From Lycocorax pyrrhopterus obiensis (taxonomy: Eukaryota > Chordata > Aves > Passeriformes > Paradisaeidae), in NCBI GenBank assembly GCA_014706295.1, contig JACSVZ010000002.1, positions 23,284,757 to 23,348,756 of the forward strand: a DNA stretch of 64,000 nucleotides, written 5' to 3'. The translations under genes were made by a program, and so were the position numbers. Positions 10,781-24,940 of the stretch are shown one piece after another. The stretch's first letter is position 1, and the number at the start of each line of letters is the position of its first letter. The notes below the pieces were generated by a model. It was not told the origin of the DNA. It searched no databases and saw only the letters and a list, made by a program, of their open reading frames with translations.

Positions 10781-13600
10781 TCTTCCAACTCCAGGGTAGG
10801 TATTTTTTACATTAAAAAAAAAATACATTGCACAATACAAAAGGTTAGGCAAAAATTTATGTACATAAAGTTTTTTATGAAACCAGAAAGGAAGAGGAGG
10901 ACAGGACTGGCAGGGATCCTGGACTCCTCCTGTGTCTGTGGAGGACAGGATGGGCAGGGACACAGATTTCTTTCTTTGTCTAAAGGCTTCAGGGACTTGA
11001 GAGTGCAAAAAATGCAAATAATAATTTGTTCTTTTATTATGGATTTATCACAGTATTATTAAATCTAATATGCAGTTTCTCAGCCTGGAATAATCACTCC
11101 CACAAGTCCCATCCCTATCAAATTTTCTTCTCTTTAATACCATTAAGAAACTGATATGCTTAGCTGCATGCTGAGATCAGTCTTGTCCTTTGGCTGAAAA
11201 ATGAGCAAGTTACTTCGTCATCGAATGAGGTTTAAATGTTTAGTGACCCATGAATCTGAATTTCAACCAAATAGGAATATTGCATGTCCTTGTGCTTCTC
11301 CTGGTCCATTTTTGGGTTTCTTTTTTTAAGTATTAGCATGGATTTACTGTATGTTTTGTGGTTTAAAGAGCTATTGATTACACGGGGCACAGTTAGAGCG
11401 GTCTCAATTAGATCCACCATGGAAAGGTGAACTCAGACAAGAATAAGAGAAAGCAAAGACTAGGACAATACTCAGAGAACAGAAACCCCATCACATGACA
11501 GAATTAAAAAGGACTTTGCTAGTTGTATGTTGCAAAGGAAAGTCTTAGAGGAGGCACCATTTATTTCTCTAAGCATGTCTCCAGGAGGAAAAGGACCTTT
11601 CTTCTGAAGGGCACTACGACAGAAGGATATAAACCGTGTGAACACATTCATGTTGGACACAAAAAGGTCTGGCAATGAAAGGAGCAAGAGTCTCAGCTGG
11701 ACTTCTAGGAAGTTACTGGGGCCTAAAACCACAGTTTGAAGCTACTTTTTGATAACTGTATTCATGAAGTGTAAGGATACGGTTGTCTACAGTAGCAGGT
11801 AAATGACTTTGATGAGAAAAGAAAGTGCCTTCTTTAATCACTTTATCAGTGTTCCTAATACCAAAAATGTCTTCCAAAATAGATTGATGAGGAACACTGA
11901 GGATTTCTCAACACACTTTCTGTCTGGTGATAGTGCAGCATTTCTTCTTTTCTTCTAAATACCGTGCAAAGGTGGAAATGAGCTGAGTGTTTATGTGGTT
12001 TCACTCCTTCTGAGGATCATTTTCAGATCCCACTTGAATCATTTTTCTGCCTACAGCTGCTTCCACAAACATCTCAGTGGGTGGACTCCATCTAAGAAAT
12101 CCTTGTGCTTCTGCCAGGATTTCTTTTCTATTCCAGCTCCCCACCTTTTAAAGAAATTATAAGTAGTACATGGCAATAATGATTCAGAAAGGATGCTGTC
12201 CCTGGGACATAGGAGTTTCTGATAGTGTTTTATTAGCTAATGTGGACAACCAGCTCTGTAAGAGGAACATTGCTGCTTATTTTTCTAGATAGTTATTACG
12301 ACTGTTCTCATTTTTTTGTTTATAACATTAATCTTTGGTGATCCATATCCTATACTATGTTGAAATACAAAAGAGCAAAAAACACAGCCATTTTTTGTAC
12401 TGTATTTTTTATCTGAAAATAGGAAAAGTGTAAAAATTCAAACAAAAATCTGATAAAATGAAGGAGTCGCACATCATGTACACTGACCATTTTTGGACCA
12501 GCTGAGCACGGATGGGCATTACCATGAGAAGGTGTGCATTGCCCACCTTGCTCACTGTGCCTCTCACTGAAGAGCCTGCAGGAATGCCGAAAAAGCAGGA
12601 CCTGAAAAATGTAGGGATCACTGCACACTCATTTACTAGCACCAAGCACTACTAGAACTCCATAAAAATGAAAATAAAACAGGAGTATGGTGGTGTGATA
12701 CATTTACAACTCTGCATATCAATATGTTTCATTCATAAGAGGAGATTCAACCTCTGTGGAATTACAGTGCTTGCTGCAATGAAATGGCTGTTGCACTAAC
12801 AAAAGCCAGGCAAGGTCATTATCTGCATTTCCAAGTGTTTGAAAAATAAAATGGAACAGCCTTTTCACCCATATATGTTATTTTTCTTGTTGGGTAGAAA
12901 CCGTAATAACAGCAGCCTCAGACTGTTGTTTTCTTGTCCTTATGGTACCAAAGAAGAAGTATATCCTTTGAAAACACACCAAAATAAAAACAGCTTGAAG
13001 GAGGAATTCTTGAGGCTGGTAGCCTGTAAAAAGAGCTACCATCTGTGTTCAGGTGCCAGGAAAAAAAAATACATGCCACACTGTCCTATCAGCTCTGCTT
13101 AGGCTTCAAGCCTTAGCTGTACCAGCTCTGAATTTTTTACAGCATCCATATTTCACAGGGATAGGTCAATAATCCCACCACATAGTATCGTGTGTATATA
13201 TCAGATCACATTGCCTACTCCATGGCTCCTATATAATACATCACAGTAAGGGTATTGTTTCATGGTACAATAAATTACTAATACGTTTATCTGAACATTT
13301 TCTCCATCATTTTTTTGAATCAGTAACTTTAAGGGAATTCAGGGGAGTTTTAGAAATATTTGTACGTTTTTGTAATAGTTTATGGGTTTCTCTGCTTAGA
13401 TTCCTTTAAAGGACAAGGGGAGAAGAGCTTCATTGTTTTGACTCAAGATTTTTTTGTTTACAAAGCAAAATGATGATTAAAGCTGTGAACTTCTTCAGTA
13501 ATTGTATGTATGGTTTCAGATACCATCACTGGCTTGAACATTTTTGATTCCTGCTTCCTGGGTCGGCTTACAGGATATGTGCTGCTTCTCCCTGGCCGCA
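10781..13600. other. Unique non-coding sequence, no gene seen
   Basis: Open frames reach only about 100 codons (10760-11062, +) and none looks like a known protein. Short A/T runs occur (for example 10814-10823). No LINE, LTR or SINE is recognised. Confidence 0.7.
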
Positions 13601-13860
13601 GCACTGCTTTAGCTTTGTTCTGCTGTAGTTAAATTGCTACCTGGGCATGTTTGTATTGTTGCATGGGCATGCTGACCTTTGATAGTAAATCATTTTGACT
13701 GGGCCACATTGGGTTGAATTGCGAGGAACAAACAAATGCATGTTTGTTTTCAATTTAAGAGATGCAGCAATTTAGATAAATTTAAAGTTTGGTTGCAGCA
13801 AAGCATTCTAAATGGTGTATTTATATTTCATTACCCCAACTTTGATATATCTAGAGTGTG
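13600..13860. promoter_or_regulatory. Candidate enhancer-like element with inverted FOX sites
   Basis: The segment includes TGACCTTTGATAG (TCF/LEF-like CTTTGAT overlapping a nuclear-receptor half-site TGACCT, about 13672-13684) and an inverted pair of forkhead-type motifs: AACAAACA (13727-13734) and TGTTTGTT (13741-13748), separated by AATGCA. Forkhead factors bind TGTTTGY-type cores. The arms are a perfect 8-bp inverted repeat. These motifs are seen directly; enhancer activity is inferred. Confidence 0.3.
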
Positions 13861-16800
13861 AAATTCGTTTATAATATATAAAAAGATACATATTTATTTC
13901 TATTTGTATGTGTATGTACAGCAAAACTCACGCACAAATAGATGTGCATTTACATATATGGTAATAATACAGCTCCATCATTGGGGAAACATGGAGACCT
14001 CTATTCTAAGAGAGTCATGTAGGTCCCTCTGAGATCTATGGGGGGACACAGCCAGTTCCAGAGGGTGATCTATACTCATCTATTCAAAATGAGAGGTTGC
14101 CTGCTGAGAAATCCTACGTGACTAATTCAGAGCAAACACATAACATTCAGAAAGCTAAAGTTAGGGACAGGAAACCCAAACCAACTGTGCTCCCAAAAGA
14201 ACACTCTTCTGTGGAGCTGACTGATCATGCACCACTTTTGGTTCCTACTCTTGTTTTTTGTGGTGGTGACAGTAGTGATGGTGGATACCACCAACTTAGA
14301 AAAGATGTTTTCCATTTTAAATTAGAAAGTTTTGTGGGTTTTTCAATGGTTATCGTAATTATTAAAGAGGAAAATTTTCGTGTTGCCAATTCATCTTTTT
14401 TTTGTTTGTTTAATTTTCTCCTTAAAGATGACTTTGAAGCATATAATTGTATAAATGTGACTTGATCAATGAAATCATTGGGTGGACTTTAAAATCATGA
14501 GAGAAGAAGGAAAAGGGAGGAGAGGAATTCATGACAGCTACAGTAAAGAGAATTATTAATCTGCAGAAATATGTGCCTGTGTTACTATTGGCTCTGTGAA
14601 AAACTGATTTCACATGTTATAATGTGCCTCCTAAAACTGAAAAAATAGGAATGGGTGTGGAAACCTAAATTTGTATAGCATATGAACACTTCGATCTCTT
14701 AAGAAGGCAGATGTAGAAAAAAAATGTAAATAAGATCTGGAAAAAAATGCAAACCCTTAAGAGAAACAAAATCAAAATCCAAAAATCATGTCTCCTGATT
14801 TAACGGTGAGATTTGGCAATAACACCTCTGGGAGCTTCTGAAAGGAGAACTCAGATTCTTGGCTTAATGTGTAGCACAGAGATTGCCTTGAATATAAATT
14901 TTATCTCTGCCTTTCCAGTACGTTTTGAGAGCCAAATTCCAGCACTGTCGGAGAGAATGTTAGTATTTCTCTACAGTGATGGTTTGAATCAATAGTTCAT
15001 CCTATAAGCAAGGAAAATAATTGTGATGAAAGTCTTTGCTTAAGTAAAACGAGTGGAGAACATGCCGTGTCTAATGCAGGCTTGCTCCTGAGCTACTGTA
15101 AAATAGCATGCAGTTCTTTGCAAAATTTGGAGGATGTGGTAAGTGCACTAAAAGAAGTGATAACTGCACTTTTGCGGATAGTAATAATCTGGTAAAAAAA
15201 ATCATTAACTAAGTTAGGACCATTTTGCTGTTATCTAGGATGAGAGGGTTTAGGGCTATAGTAATTTGCAAAGCTAATCTAGTTCAGTGATCCGCAGGCT
15301 GTGACCTTTGACAACCCTCCTGGTGATTGGAAGAATAGAGCATCTGGATGTCAGGAAGATAAGAAGGTTGGGAAGGCAGCTGGGTCTGCAAGAAAAAGCA
15401 ACCAAACCCCATTCTGTGAGGTTAGTAAATATGTCTTTTGTTTAGGTAGATGATGGATAATTTGGATGCATTAGCACCTAATTTTCAAAAGTTGCTCTTG
15501 AATTAATATGCTTCAGTTTCACAGAGGCCAAACCAAGAAACCGTGCCAATTTTCATAGCTTCAAAGTGATATTGTTTTCTAAATTAAATAAACAGAGCTT
15601 CCAAAAATTATGTCAACTATGTGTCAAGTTGGCATTAAGAAAGAGAAACACCCTATGTCAGTGCCATTGAAATAAACAAGTTAACAGCTAGTCCTAAAGG
15701 CCATGAAGGGAGTAATTTAGGAGAATATGAGTTCCTGACTCCGGAATTCCAGTTCTCTGACCCAAACAACAGCACTCCCACACACTGGGGAATGTGTGTA
15801 TGAAATAAGCATGGGAGTGCCAAAGCTGGAAAGCTGTATCAAAAAAGGCCAAAGACACAGGAAACTGAAGATTTGGATCTGAATTTAAAATTAACCACTC
15901 TGGCCTCTGTCTAAAATTAAGTCCAGCTCCCCTGAGTTTTGGGTAGAGCTCAGCATCATATGGCAGGGAAGTCACTGAGAAGAGGCAAAAACGAAATGGC
16001 AATAGACACCCAGGATGGTGAGAGGGGTAGTACTGGAGTTGAAAGATGCTGCTGAAGACAGGGATTGTTTTCAAGGCAACTGGATGCAGGGAAGGACTTG
16101 GACAACTGAGAGGGGATGAATAAAGTGGAAAGAACTTATGTTTCATGATGGTTCTCATATGCCATCAAAACATTGCTCAGCTTAAGTGATTAAGGAAGGT
16201 TTGGCACAGAATTTCTCTAAAATGAAAATATGGAAAATGAATGCTGGTTCTAATTTTGCAGAAACGACTCCCAGAGATTTTTCAGATATCAGTGTCATTT
16301 TTTAACCAAGCTGCTTTATTCTGAAAGACCAGACACCTCTCAGTCTCCCCAGGGAGATAAGTTTCTCCTTTAGTCTGGTTCCAATCTGAGGAAAAAACAG
16401 GCAGAGATATGAACTACAAGTCGCTTGTATGAACAACCCCATGTCCAGACCTCTAGAGCTTTGTCCTTCACTGGTGATATACAGTCTTAAAACAAAACAC
16501 TTGATGGGGAACAATTATTAACATTTATCACTGCTTTGTTATACGGATTTCACTGAGCTAGTAATAATAATGATGGTGACAAGAAACTTCAAAAGATTTA
16601 TGGATGCTAAATACTTGCTTCTTTTTACTAAGGTCTTCAGTGTATCTCTGCCATTTTTGAAAGCCATCATTTTTGTGAAAATTCTTTCTTAAAGCCTTTT
16701 TTTTGACTTTGTTAATGGTCTTGGGATTAGTACAGCTAATGAGACAGAAAAAATCTTTATGTTGTATTATGATTGGGGATTATTTGAGGAATACTTGAAA

Positions 16801-19540
16801 AAGAAGCCAGCCTTCCCCTTGTTATTATGAAGTATGTCCATCATGGTTTCATGAAAGATGCATCTCGCTGTGTAAAAACCAATCATATGAAGTGCTCTGG
16901 CTGCAACTGTGATTGTAATGGGGAGTGACACACCCTCCAAAGGCAGAAAAAAAATTAAAGAAAAGACTATCCCAAATTCTTTTAAAGGTCAAATGTGGAT
17001 TCAGGTTTGCAGTTGGAAGCCAAACGCAGAAGGACATCACCATGGAGTTTGGGAATTTTCCATTTGGGATCTCTATTTTGCAGCAGATTCATCTCTGTGT
17101 AAATGCAACTGCAAGCAAACATTGATATGAATACCAAAGAGACAGGAAAGATCCAGATCCGTATCTGAAGTTTCCATTTGCCTCATTTCCAATCTCCTGA
17201 TAGAGGGACAACCATGACAAGTGCACTTCACAGATGATCTAGAGCCAGTGCTATGCCTTCTTCCTCTTTTTTTCCTTTCCCCTCTTATTTTCTTTCAATC
17301 CAAGCCTGGCTGGAAGAGATATGACTCCTGCTGTGAAAACTGTCTATGTCTCCAGATTTCTTAACAAATTTTCTTCCATGATTTATGGTCATGGAAAGGA
17401 GTTTGAAGACTTTCCAAAAGACGTCCTCCTTAGTCTTTCCTTCAATCCTTTTGGAAGGTTTGGGATGGAAAAACTAGACCCTTGAGAAAAAAATAAGAAA
17501 AATTACAGGAAATTGTTTCTTTTAGAATAAAAATAGAGAAAAAGATGGAATAATGTCTAAAAAGATGTTATTACTGATTTACTTTATTGCTGCATTTACT
17601 GTTTCATTTCAGTGGTTTAAACCACATTCAACAATGAACAGTACTCCCAGTGAAGTGATTAGGTATTTCCAGTGCATTTATTCTCTAACTAAACTTTCCA
17701 AAGTTATGGCAACTATAATTCCAATACATTTTGGGCCAAATTTACTGTTAGCATATAATACTTCACTGCATGTATTACATAACCGTGAATGCATGCATGG
17801 GGATGTCATGTACATTTTCGAGCTTTTCATTTAGAAATATGAGGGTTTTGTATCAAGATACCAACTGTTTCAGACCTGTATGGTTAACATTTCCTTTCGT
17901 TTACAAGACAATATGGCAATGCTCTCCAGTTTATTTTTTCCCCACTCTATTTCATAGAGGAACTGTCAGGGAAAATTACTCTTTCTTTTATGGGTGGAAA
18001 ACCTCTCTTTACAGCACTCCCCTCTTTCTCATTTTACTTTTTTAAAGTATATTTTTGTATTTTCTACACACATGTAGGAGTAATTGGTGTATTCCTCATC
18101 ATTAAAGAAAAAAAGTTACTACTGCATATACTTCAATTACTCCTCAAATTTTCTATTTTCAAAAAAAGAATGAAGAAAATTTTGAGGGTTTTTTTTAATG
18201 AGAATTTTATATCCCTAGCACATATAAGAACTCCAGGTCTCCCTCAGAGCCACAGTAGTTTATTTAGAAAGTCAGCTGTTCATATTTTAGGAGTCTTACA
18301 GCTATCTTTAAATACCATGTTATAACCAATTTCTTTCACCACTATCCAAATGCTATAAAATTTGGGAAAAACCTCTAACTCTACACCAGAACTTCAGTGA
18401 AGACCAAATATATTATATGTAATCAAGCAAGAACATTCTAATGATTCAAAGGGGAAGAACTGTATTTTTTTATGTTACAGAATGAGAAACTCAAGTAAAG
18501 GACTGGAAGAAGCATCACAGAGGACTTATACAATACATTGACAGAACAGCTGGGCCTTGTGGCAATGGAGTTGCCATTGAGTAGAAACAAGACAATGAAC
18601 AGATTTTCAAACATTTAAAACTTACATCAAAGCAGGGTAGTCTTCATGGGAGAAGTCTTCACTGGCAAATGCAGTCTACACAATCGAGGTATAGCTTGAA
18701 TTTTACAAAAATCCTTTATTACTTTTCAATTAGTAAATTATGGTGGGACAGAAAGAAAAAGTTGCTACTGCAGGAGAAGAGAACATTCAGGACTGCACCA
18801 CTTGTTCCATGGGACAGTATTTTTCTTCTCACAAAAAAAAAAAATCTAGATCTTCATTCTGCTACATAAAAGTCAAGAGGTTTTGCCAAAGATTCTCAGG
18901 CATCAGAATTACCCCAAATGTATGCAGCAGGGTTACTGCCTGTCAGTATAATATTTGATGTAAAAGACTTCTGTGTCTTTTTCAGTTTTTTATCCTGAAC
19001 TGACAGTGGTATATTACGGATCAAGCAACTAATACCAGGCATTTGCATTATGTCATGCAACATCCACTTGACAGCTCACAATTTCCCACTTAGTCAAGTT
19101 CCTTTGTCACATAAGTGGTGTTTGGGAAGAAAATGCTTTGCCAGTTTCCAAATCCCCAACCTAAACAAGCGTGTACAGTGATAGAATTGAAAAGTCTGTG
19201 TCCTATTCACATGCCATTCACTCTTTTCAGGTTTATTCCTAAGAGAGATCCTGCATTACACATACACACAGCTTGAGCTATATAAACTTTTCCAAGACCA
19301 GCTTCTGCAGCCCTGTCTGGATGCTTTCTATGTAGGTAGCAAGTCATCAGATTCACAATCAATTGGCAGCCTTTCGTGCCAACATTCACAATTCCAATTA
19401 AGTTTGTCACTATATACATTTCTCATTTAGATTATTCTCATCAAATTTTGCAGATGGAAGCTGCAGGGTATATGCACGTATTCTGAGCAATACAAATGAG
19501 GATTTTTATTGCTACCCATAAGGTTCCTCCTCATCATTCT
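13861..19540. other. AT-rich unique sequence, no gene seen
   Basis: The longest frame is 154 codons (15694-16158, -). It lacks a recognisable domain, and its serine, proline and leucine richness is what a pyrimidine-rich strand gives by chance. A TATA/TGTA-rich low-complexity patch lies at about 13870-13970. No transposon is recognised. Confidence 0.7.
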
Positions 19541-19544
19541 TCAG

Positions 19545-19625
19545 CCCCTTGCACGTTTTGCGTAGTGGTAAAGTGACATTGCTGAGCCGGGATTTTAAAA
19601 TGCATGTCTATCTGTCAGTTCCAAC
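19545..19625 (+). mobile_element. Possible ancient MIR SINE fragment
   Basis: The order CTTGCACG...GTAAAGTGACATTGCTGAGCCGGGATTT...GTCTATCTGTCAGTTCCA (interruptions included) parallels the 3' half of the MIR consensus, which as I recall it reads CTTGCCCAAGGTCAC, then AAGTGGCAGAGCCGGGATT, then GTCTGACTCCA. MIRs are tRNA-derived SINEs old enough to be shared by amniotes and are heavily diverged in birds. The GAGCCGGGATTT core is the strongest match. No RNA polymerase III promoter boxes are left. Confidence 0.4.
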
Positions 19626-19669
19626 GCGTCTCACGGTGGCATGCATTAACTTATCATGCTTGAAAGTAC

Positions 19670-20100
19670 AAAAAGATTATGCTGCGGTGAAATGTTAACA
19701 AGGTCATATCATATACACACTGGCTCATTGCACTTTTCTTCCTTTCATTGCTCCTGTTAGGCATTATTCCGTGTCATACATAAATAATGTTGCTCTAGAG
19801 AGAAAGTCAGTGTACTTTATATTACCGGTGCTGCCATACTATTGAGACAGTCTGAACTTCTGGAGTGAATGTCAGAACATGGCACTTGCTAAATTGCTGG
19901 TAGCTAGCCATCAAAGAGAAGTATGGCAGATGAATACAGGTATTCATGAATAGATTACTTTCTGCTTTGGATCGCCACAGCAGTAACCATATTGAGATAG
20001 TTTTCATATAAATGAGGTTTGGCAAATCATTGTCTGGCACCACGCGTCTGATTTTATGGGACTTTTGTGCAGTCTGTCAGACTGTACTGGGCAAAGCATG
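19670..20100. promoter_or_regulatory. Candidate regulatory element with clustered SMAD boxes
   Basis: SMAD-type GTCTG boxes lie at 20032-20036, 20046-20050 and 20072-20076, with the reverse CAGAC at 20078-20082 and a further GTCTG at about 19850-19854. The last pair forms a perfect palindrome, CAGTCTGTCAGACTG (20070-20084, 7-bp arms around one base). SMAD3/4 MH1 domains recognise GTCT/AGAC. The segment is free of transposons and has few simple repeats. Whether it is conserved or active is not known. Confidence 0.3.
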
Positions 20101-23100
20101 TGGAAGATCAGAAGAGCAGCGCAAGTGGGCAATTTGTGCACCAGGGAAATATTTCACAAGCAGAAAGTTTCAGTACTGAAAACGCTAACAGAGAGCCAGA
20201 GATAAATAATTTTGCCTCAATACGATTCTGCAGTGCTGTGGTGAGCATGCCAGTACATCTGCTGAAAGACCTCAGCTCCTCCCTACTCCTCTGCTCCCAA
20301 AGATCACCAACAGCAGTCTTGGACCTCCACAGTGTCCCAGCTCCAGGTTTTTCAGCCAATATCATTTGGTCTCTCTGAAAACTGTCTGTGTGGGCTATCT
20401 AGGCCTGCTGCCTGCTTCCCACCCCTTTTTATTCTCTCCAGATGGAAAACTGTGAATTTTAGGCTAGGTATTCCTAGCAGGTGTTTGGTAAGAAACCTCC
20501 TTCATTCTTTGACCTGCAAATAAATTACCACCCACATGCAAATTTCAGATTTAATTGTAAGTAAATCTAATATGAACCACGAGCTTTTGCTTGAACATCT
20601 GTCAAAGTCTTTTTTTGCTGGTGTATTTTTTCACATCTATGTGTATTTATCAGAAAATCTTATTTTGTCCAGGCCTAGGTTAAGTCAAAGTAAAGTTATC
20701 TATAGCAAATACTTGATTCCCATGGGTAGCAAACAGCAACAATGGTCAATTACAAATGGAGCCATAGAGGTCTGCGTAGGGTGAAGGGGAATAGAAAAAA
20801 TTTGTTGTTAGAGAACGAAAACACCTGCGGTATTATTATGACTGATCCCACAAATACTGCTTGGTTTATTTCAGCTTTAATGGATATTTTTGCACGAGCA
20901 GACAATCATTTTAGTTTAGTCAATAATTATAAGAAAGGAAGTCTAATGCAAAATCAGGTTCAAAGCAATTGCGAGATTAATCTGTTTAAAGTAGAGTTGC
21001 AGGTAACACAGGTACCCCACCACAAGCACATCTGCGTCCAGTCCTAGAGCCCCTGAACTTGCTGTTATCACTATCCAGCAATGTTTGTTATTATAAAGGC
21101 AAATGTTGACTTTGTGAAATACAGATGAGTCACTTTGGCAATGTAACTCTTAGTGTTTGGTGGTCTTCGTAATGAACTTTGATTCTATGTTTGTAACACT
21201 ATGAGGTTTTAATAAATCTGCAAGATAATTAACACAGACATGAAGAGATATGTAGGGAGTGATCTATTGTTGTTCTCTCTTAGGCTGCTAGCAATAGTTA
21301 TAGTTCTGAGTTAGAAAAAGAAAAATCTCGGTTTCTGACTCTGGAAAGACGGAAGTTCCTGGTTTAGAAGACTGTAAGATAGGTAGCAACTCCTCTGGGT
21401 GTGACATCCTTCTGTGGGATTTGATATCTTCCCTGAGACCATGAGGTAAAGCCATTTTAAACTCAGGACTTCTACTTCATTGTAAATCCCAAACACCAAA
21501 TGACTCTCTCTGGGGTAAGCCAGAGAGTGAGAAATGAAGCATGTGTTTTAGGAATCAAAGACCCTCAGCTCAGGACAAACTATTACCTCATGAGGGCTCA
21601 GAGGAGAAGCAGCCACACTTTTCCTACTTGCCATGGAAGTCCTCATTGATACCAAGCAGCGTCATGGTGGCCTTGTTCAGGAGATGCAGTTTTTGGAGAC
21701 ATCGTGTCTCATGAGCAGCGTTACGGTGGGACTGTGGTAGGACTAGAACCCTGAAAGCCCAGGAGTACTTGGGATGAGGGATTTCTCATGATGAAGCAGC
21801 CAAGCCACAGACTGAAGTTTGTCCTTCAGGCAAACCATGAGACAATTTACTGTGAAGCCTGGGAGTTTTCTGATGCACCTTGGACTTCATTTTACTGCAA
21901 ATTCTTCTCAAATGACTTTTTTACATAAAACTCTTCAGCTTAGTTGGAGCTGTTACTTTCAGATCAAAAACATTTCATCAAATCATTCTAGACCAGCTCT
22001 ACCACTGAGTCTATTTGGATTGTGTTACTTAGGGGGTGTCCCAATAAAAGCAGACTATCTAATTTCGCTTTAGTTTATAGTTTCTAGCATGTATGTTTGA
22101 AAAATGAAACTTCTGTTCCCAGTACAATCCCAGTTTCAACATTTGTTTCATTTTGGGAAGTAATATTTAAAAGTATGAACAAATTGGTTTAATTTGGTTT
22201 ACATTTAGGTCATCAAGATACCAGAAATGGACTTCAGTTTTCCTGTGAAATGGTTCAGATTTTGACAAATTCTCCTCTGGAAAAGTGCCACAGGCTATTT
22301 TTGCTTGTTTCCAATGTAGTCATTTTCTGCTACTCAGAGACTGCTAAAATGAATCCATATTTTCAAATCAGGAAATCTTATTCCTCCAATGAATTATCTA
22401 TGAATAATTAAAGACAATTACAAATTTTCATCCTGTATCTTCTATTCATCCTTTCCACCTGAGTCCGTCAAATTTCCAGCTTAACTTCTCCCATGGAGCA
22501 GCCGTGGTGGTCCTACTATATATTTTTTTTGGATGGGAAAGAGCACAGCTGGGTCCTTCAAAAGAACTTAAACAAGAGGAGAAGATGTGTGAATCTGAAT
22601 TTCCCAGGACTCTCTGCATCCTGCATAAGTGACCCATTTCAGGGTTTCTTTGGGGAGAACTCCACATGTGGCAACTGGATTAATCAAAAATAATGTTGGC
22701 ACATGCAGACATGTACCATCACCAAAATAATTTGATCAGGAATGAAAATCTGCTGTGTGCACTGTCACTTTTTACTCAGTCACTGTTGCTTCACAAAGTT
22801 TTTCCTTGTATGTACCTTACTACTACGTGTCAGTTTTAACCACAGGCCATTACTCCCTTATATTGTAATGTGTCATTTTACTTCATATATTTAACTTAAG
22901 GCTAATGATGCTTGCCATTTATGTAGTATGACTAATGCCTTCGGACTTGGACTTCCAGATAACCTCTGGAAGTATATTAATTTCTGTAGTTCCTACAGTG
23001 AAGAGGATTATTAGTAAAAAGCAAAATTTCAGCTCTTTTGCAAGGAGGAATTCAGCACATAGTCTGAAATGCTTATGACTTCAAGAAAGCAACAAAACTG

Positions 23101-24940
23101 GGGAAGGTTTATTTTTTGTGGTGAAGGTGATGTGTGATTGCTGTTGAATACTTTTCATGTATTTTTAATAGTTAAAATTCAATATTCACTGAAGGATCAA
23201 AGCACAACAGGCCAAATATTACTCTCAGATGTATATGTTTGGCTCATACTTTTTCTGGGATCATCTGAAATTTGAGGCACAGCCTTTTGCGTTGGGCACT
23301 TAGTAACCTGGTGGAAATGAGGAGCTGCTGCTCCGCTCGGCAGCAATATCCCCCAGGGTGCTGTCTCAGTGCACAGCCTTGTGCCAGTGGTACCGCTGGG
23401 TTCACATGCAGCTCCCAAAGAGGCAGGAAGCAGGCAGAAGAAAGGAATGGATCTTTCTGGGGTGTTGAGTTTCTTAGAACTGCCTCAGGTTCACAATCCC
23501 TCATGCGATCTCCTCTCAGCTTCTGCCAAAGCAGCTCCCCCTCATTTTTGCACCTTCCACACCCTCTCACCTCCCATCTTTTAATCTGACAACTTCACTT
23601 ATTGTAATCAAGTCCCACAGTGCAATCCTGGTGGTGCCAGGCACTGGGGTATCTAACCTCCCCAAGCTCTGTCCTGAGCAGTGAATGAGTCTGCCTGGTC
23701 CTGCCATTCCGTGCAGGGGACCTGTGCTGTGATAGCTGCCTGCAGGCCCAGTTCCCATATCCAGCACATCCCTCTGACAGCGGCTAAGCACCACTTTTCC
23801 TGCCGTCCAGTTAGTGCACAAGGTCCTGCATTTGCTGGGTGGGCTGCTCAGACACAACTGCCCCTTGTAAATCCCTCTGGATTGTTGCTGTATTAGTGAT
23901 GCCCAGTGGTTAAAGACAGCAAAGCCTGACTTTGAAGTCTATCAGCTGGGGCATTCATCTGGGGCCAAAAAGACAGGACTTTCACTTCTCCATCTTCAAT
24001 GCATATTTAAATGCATTTTAACTCTGTCACAAGTATTTGTTGAAACACTGCTGACTCCAGATTTTCCTCTCTACTGTAAGCACGGGAATATAAAGTCATT
24101 GTTAGAGTCTCTTCCTTTCTAATCAAAATAATTTTTAATTTATCTATGCACGGTCGAGTAGCAAGAGCAGTTTTCCATACATTTATTCCAGACTAACATG
24201 GTGGCCAAGTCTTTGTGCACATCTTGATTCACATCCCCTGGAGCAGAAAAGGAAATTGAGCATGATTTCTCACATTCTAGGTCAGTGTGCTGAATCTGTG
24301 GCTGTGAACTGAAAGCAGGTATCCTCATCATGTTTAAGGAAAGAATAAATTATACGCCTAGAAATTGGCAAGAGTAATGCTGAAAGTGCATAGGTTTTGC
24401 TTCTCTGGTTTTTGGACCATGGGTTTCTCCTTGTAATACTGCCTTGCATTAATTGCACTGTGAGACGGCTGTCAGCATCCCCACGTCACTGAGACAGAGA
24501 ATGCACTCAGTTCAGGGCTGCTCCCAGTGCCAGGGAGGTGTTAACATTACATTAAAAAGTCTTGTAGTATCCAGGTCCCATCTGGGATGCTCTCATGAGT
24601 TGGGTTGGGTGAGCAAGTACAGAATCTCTTTTCACTTGTGAATTTTGAGGTTACCTAAAACTGTGGGCTGAGAAAGCCAAAGCTCCAGCTTGAGATGGGC
24701 AACCAGTGGAGGGCGGGTGCCTTTCTGCTACTGCTGCTGCTGGAGCAGGAGATGAGCACCAGGGAAGAATACATCCTGCAACAGTAGCCCTAAGGCCAGC
24801 CTTGCAGGCAACGTTTGGGAGTGATATGGGAATATTGGCGTGTGGAAATAAACTAGGCCAAATATTGAGCGAACATCTGGCATGGGTGCTTTCAAACCAT
24901 CATCTGTGCTTCATTCTGCTTGCCAGCACACATCATTAAC
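20101..24940. other. Unique non-coding sequence, no gene seen
   Basis: No frame exceeds about 108 codons and both strands are similarly open in the GC-richer patch at 23240-23860, arguing against a real exon. An 8-bp perfect hairpin lies at 21506-21527. Two related 22-base segments at 21655-21676 and 21714-21735 (AGCAGCGT.A.GGTGG shared) suggest an old short duplication. Confidence 0.7.
21506..21527. repeat. 8-bp inverted repeat (hairpin)
   Basis: CTCTCTGG (21506-21513) and CCAGAGAG (21520-21527) are perfect reverse complements around a 6-base loop (GGTAAG). There is no poly-T run or gene beside it, so it is not a terminator; probably chance or a small structural feature. Confidence 0.55.

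Noticed and set aside
15694..16158. 154-codon open frame on the minus strand
   Set aside because: Serine, proline and leucine rich as expected from a pyrimidine-rich strand; no domain.
22915..23000. MIR-like start (CTTGCCATTTATGTAGTATG)
   Set aside because: Similarity limited to about 20 bases; no core or 3' part found.
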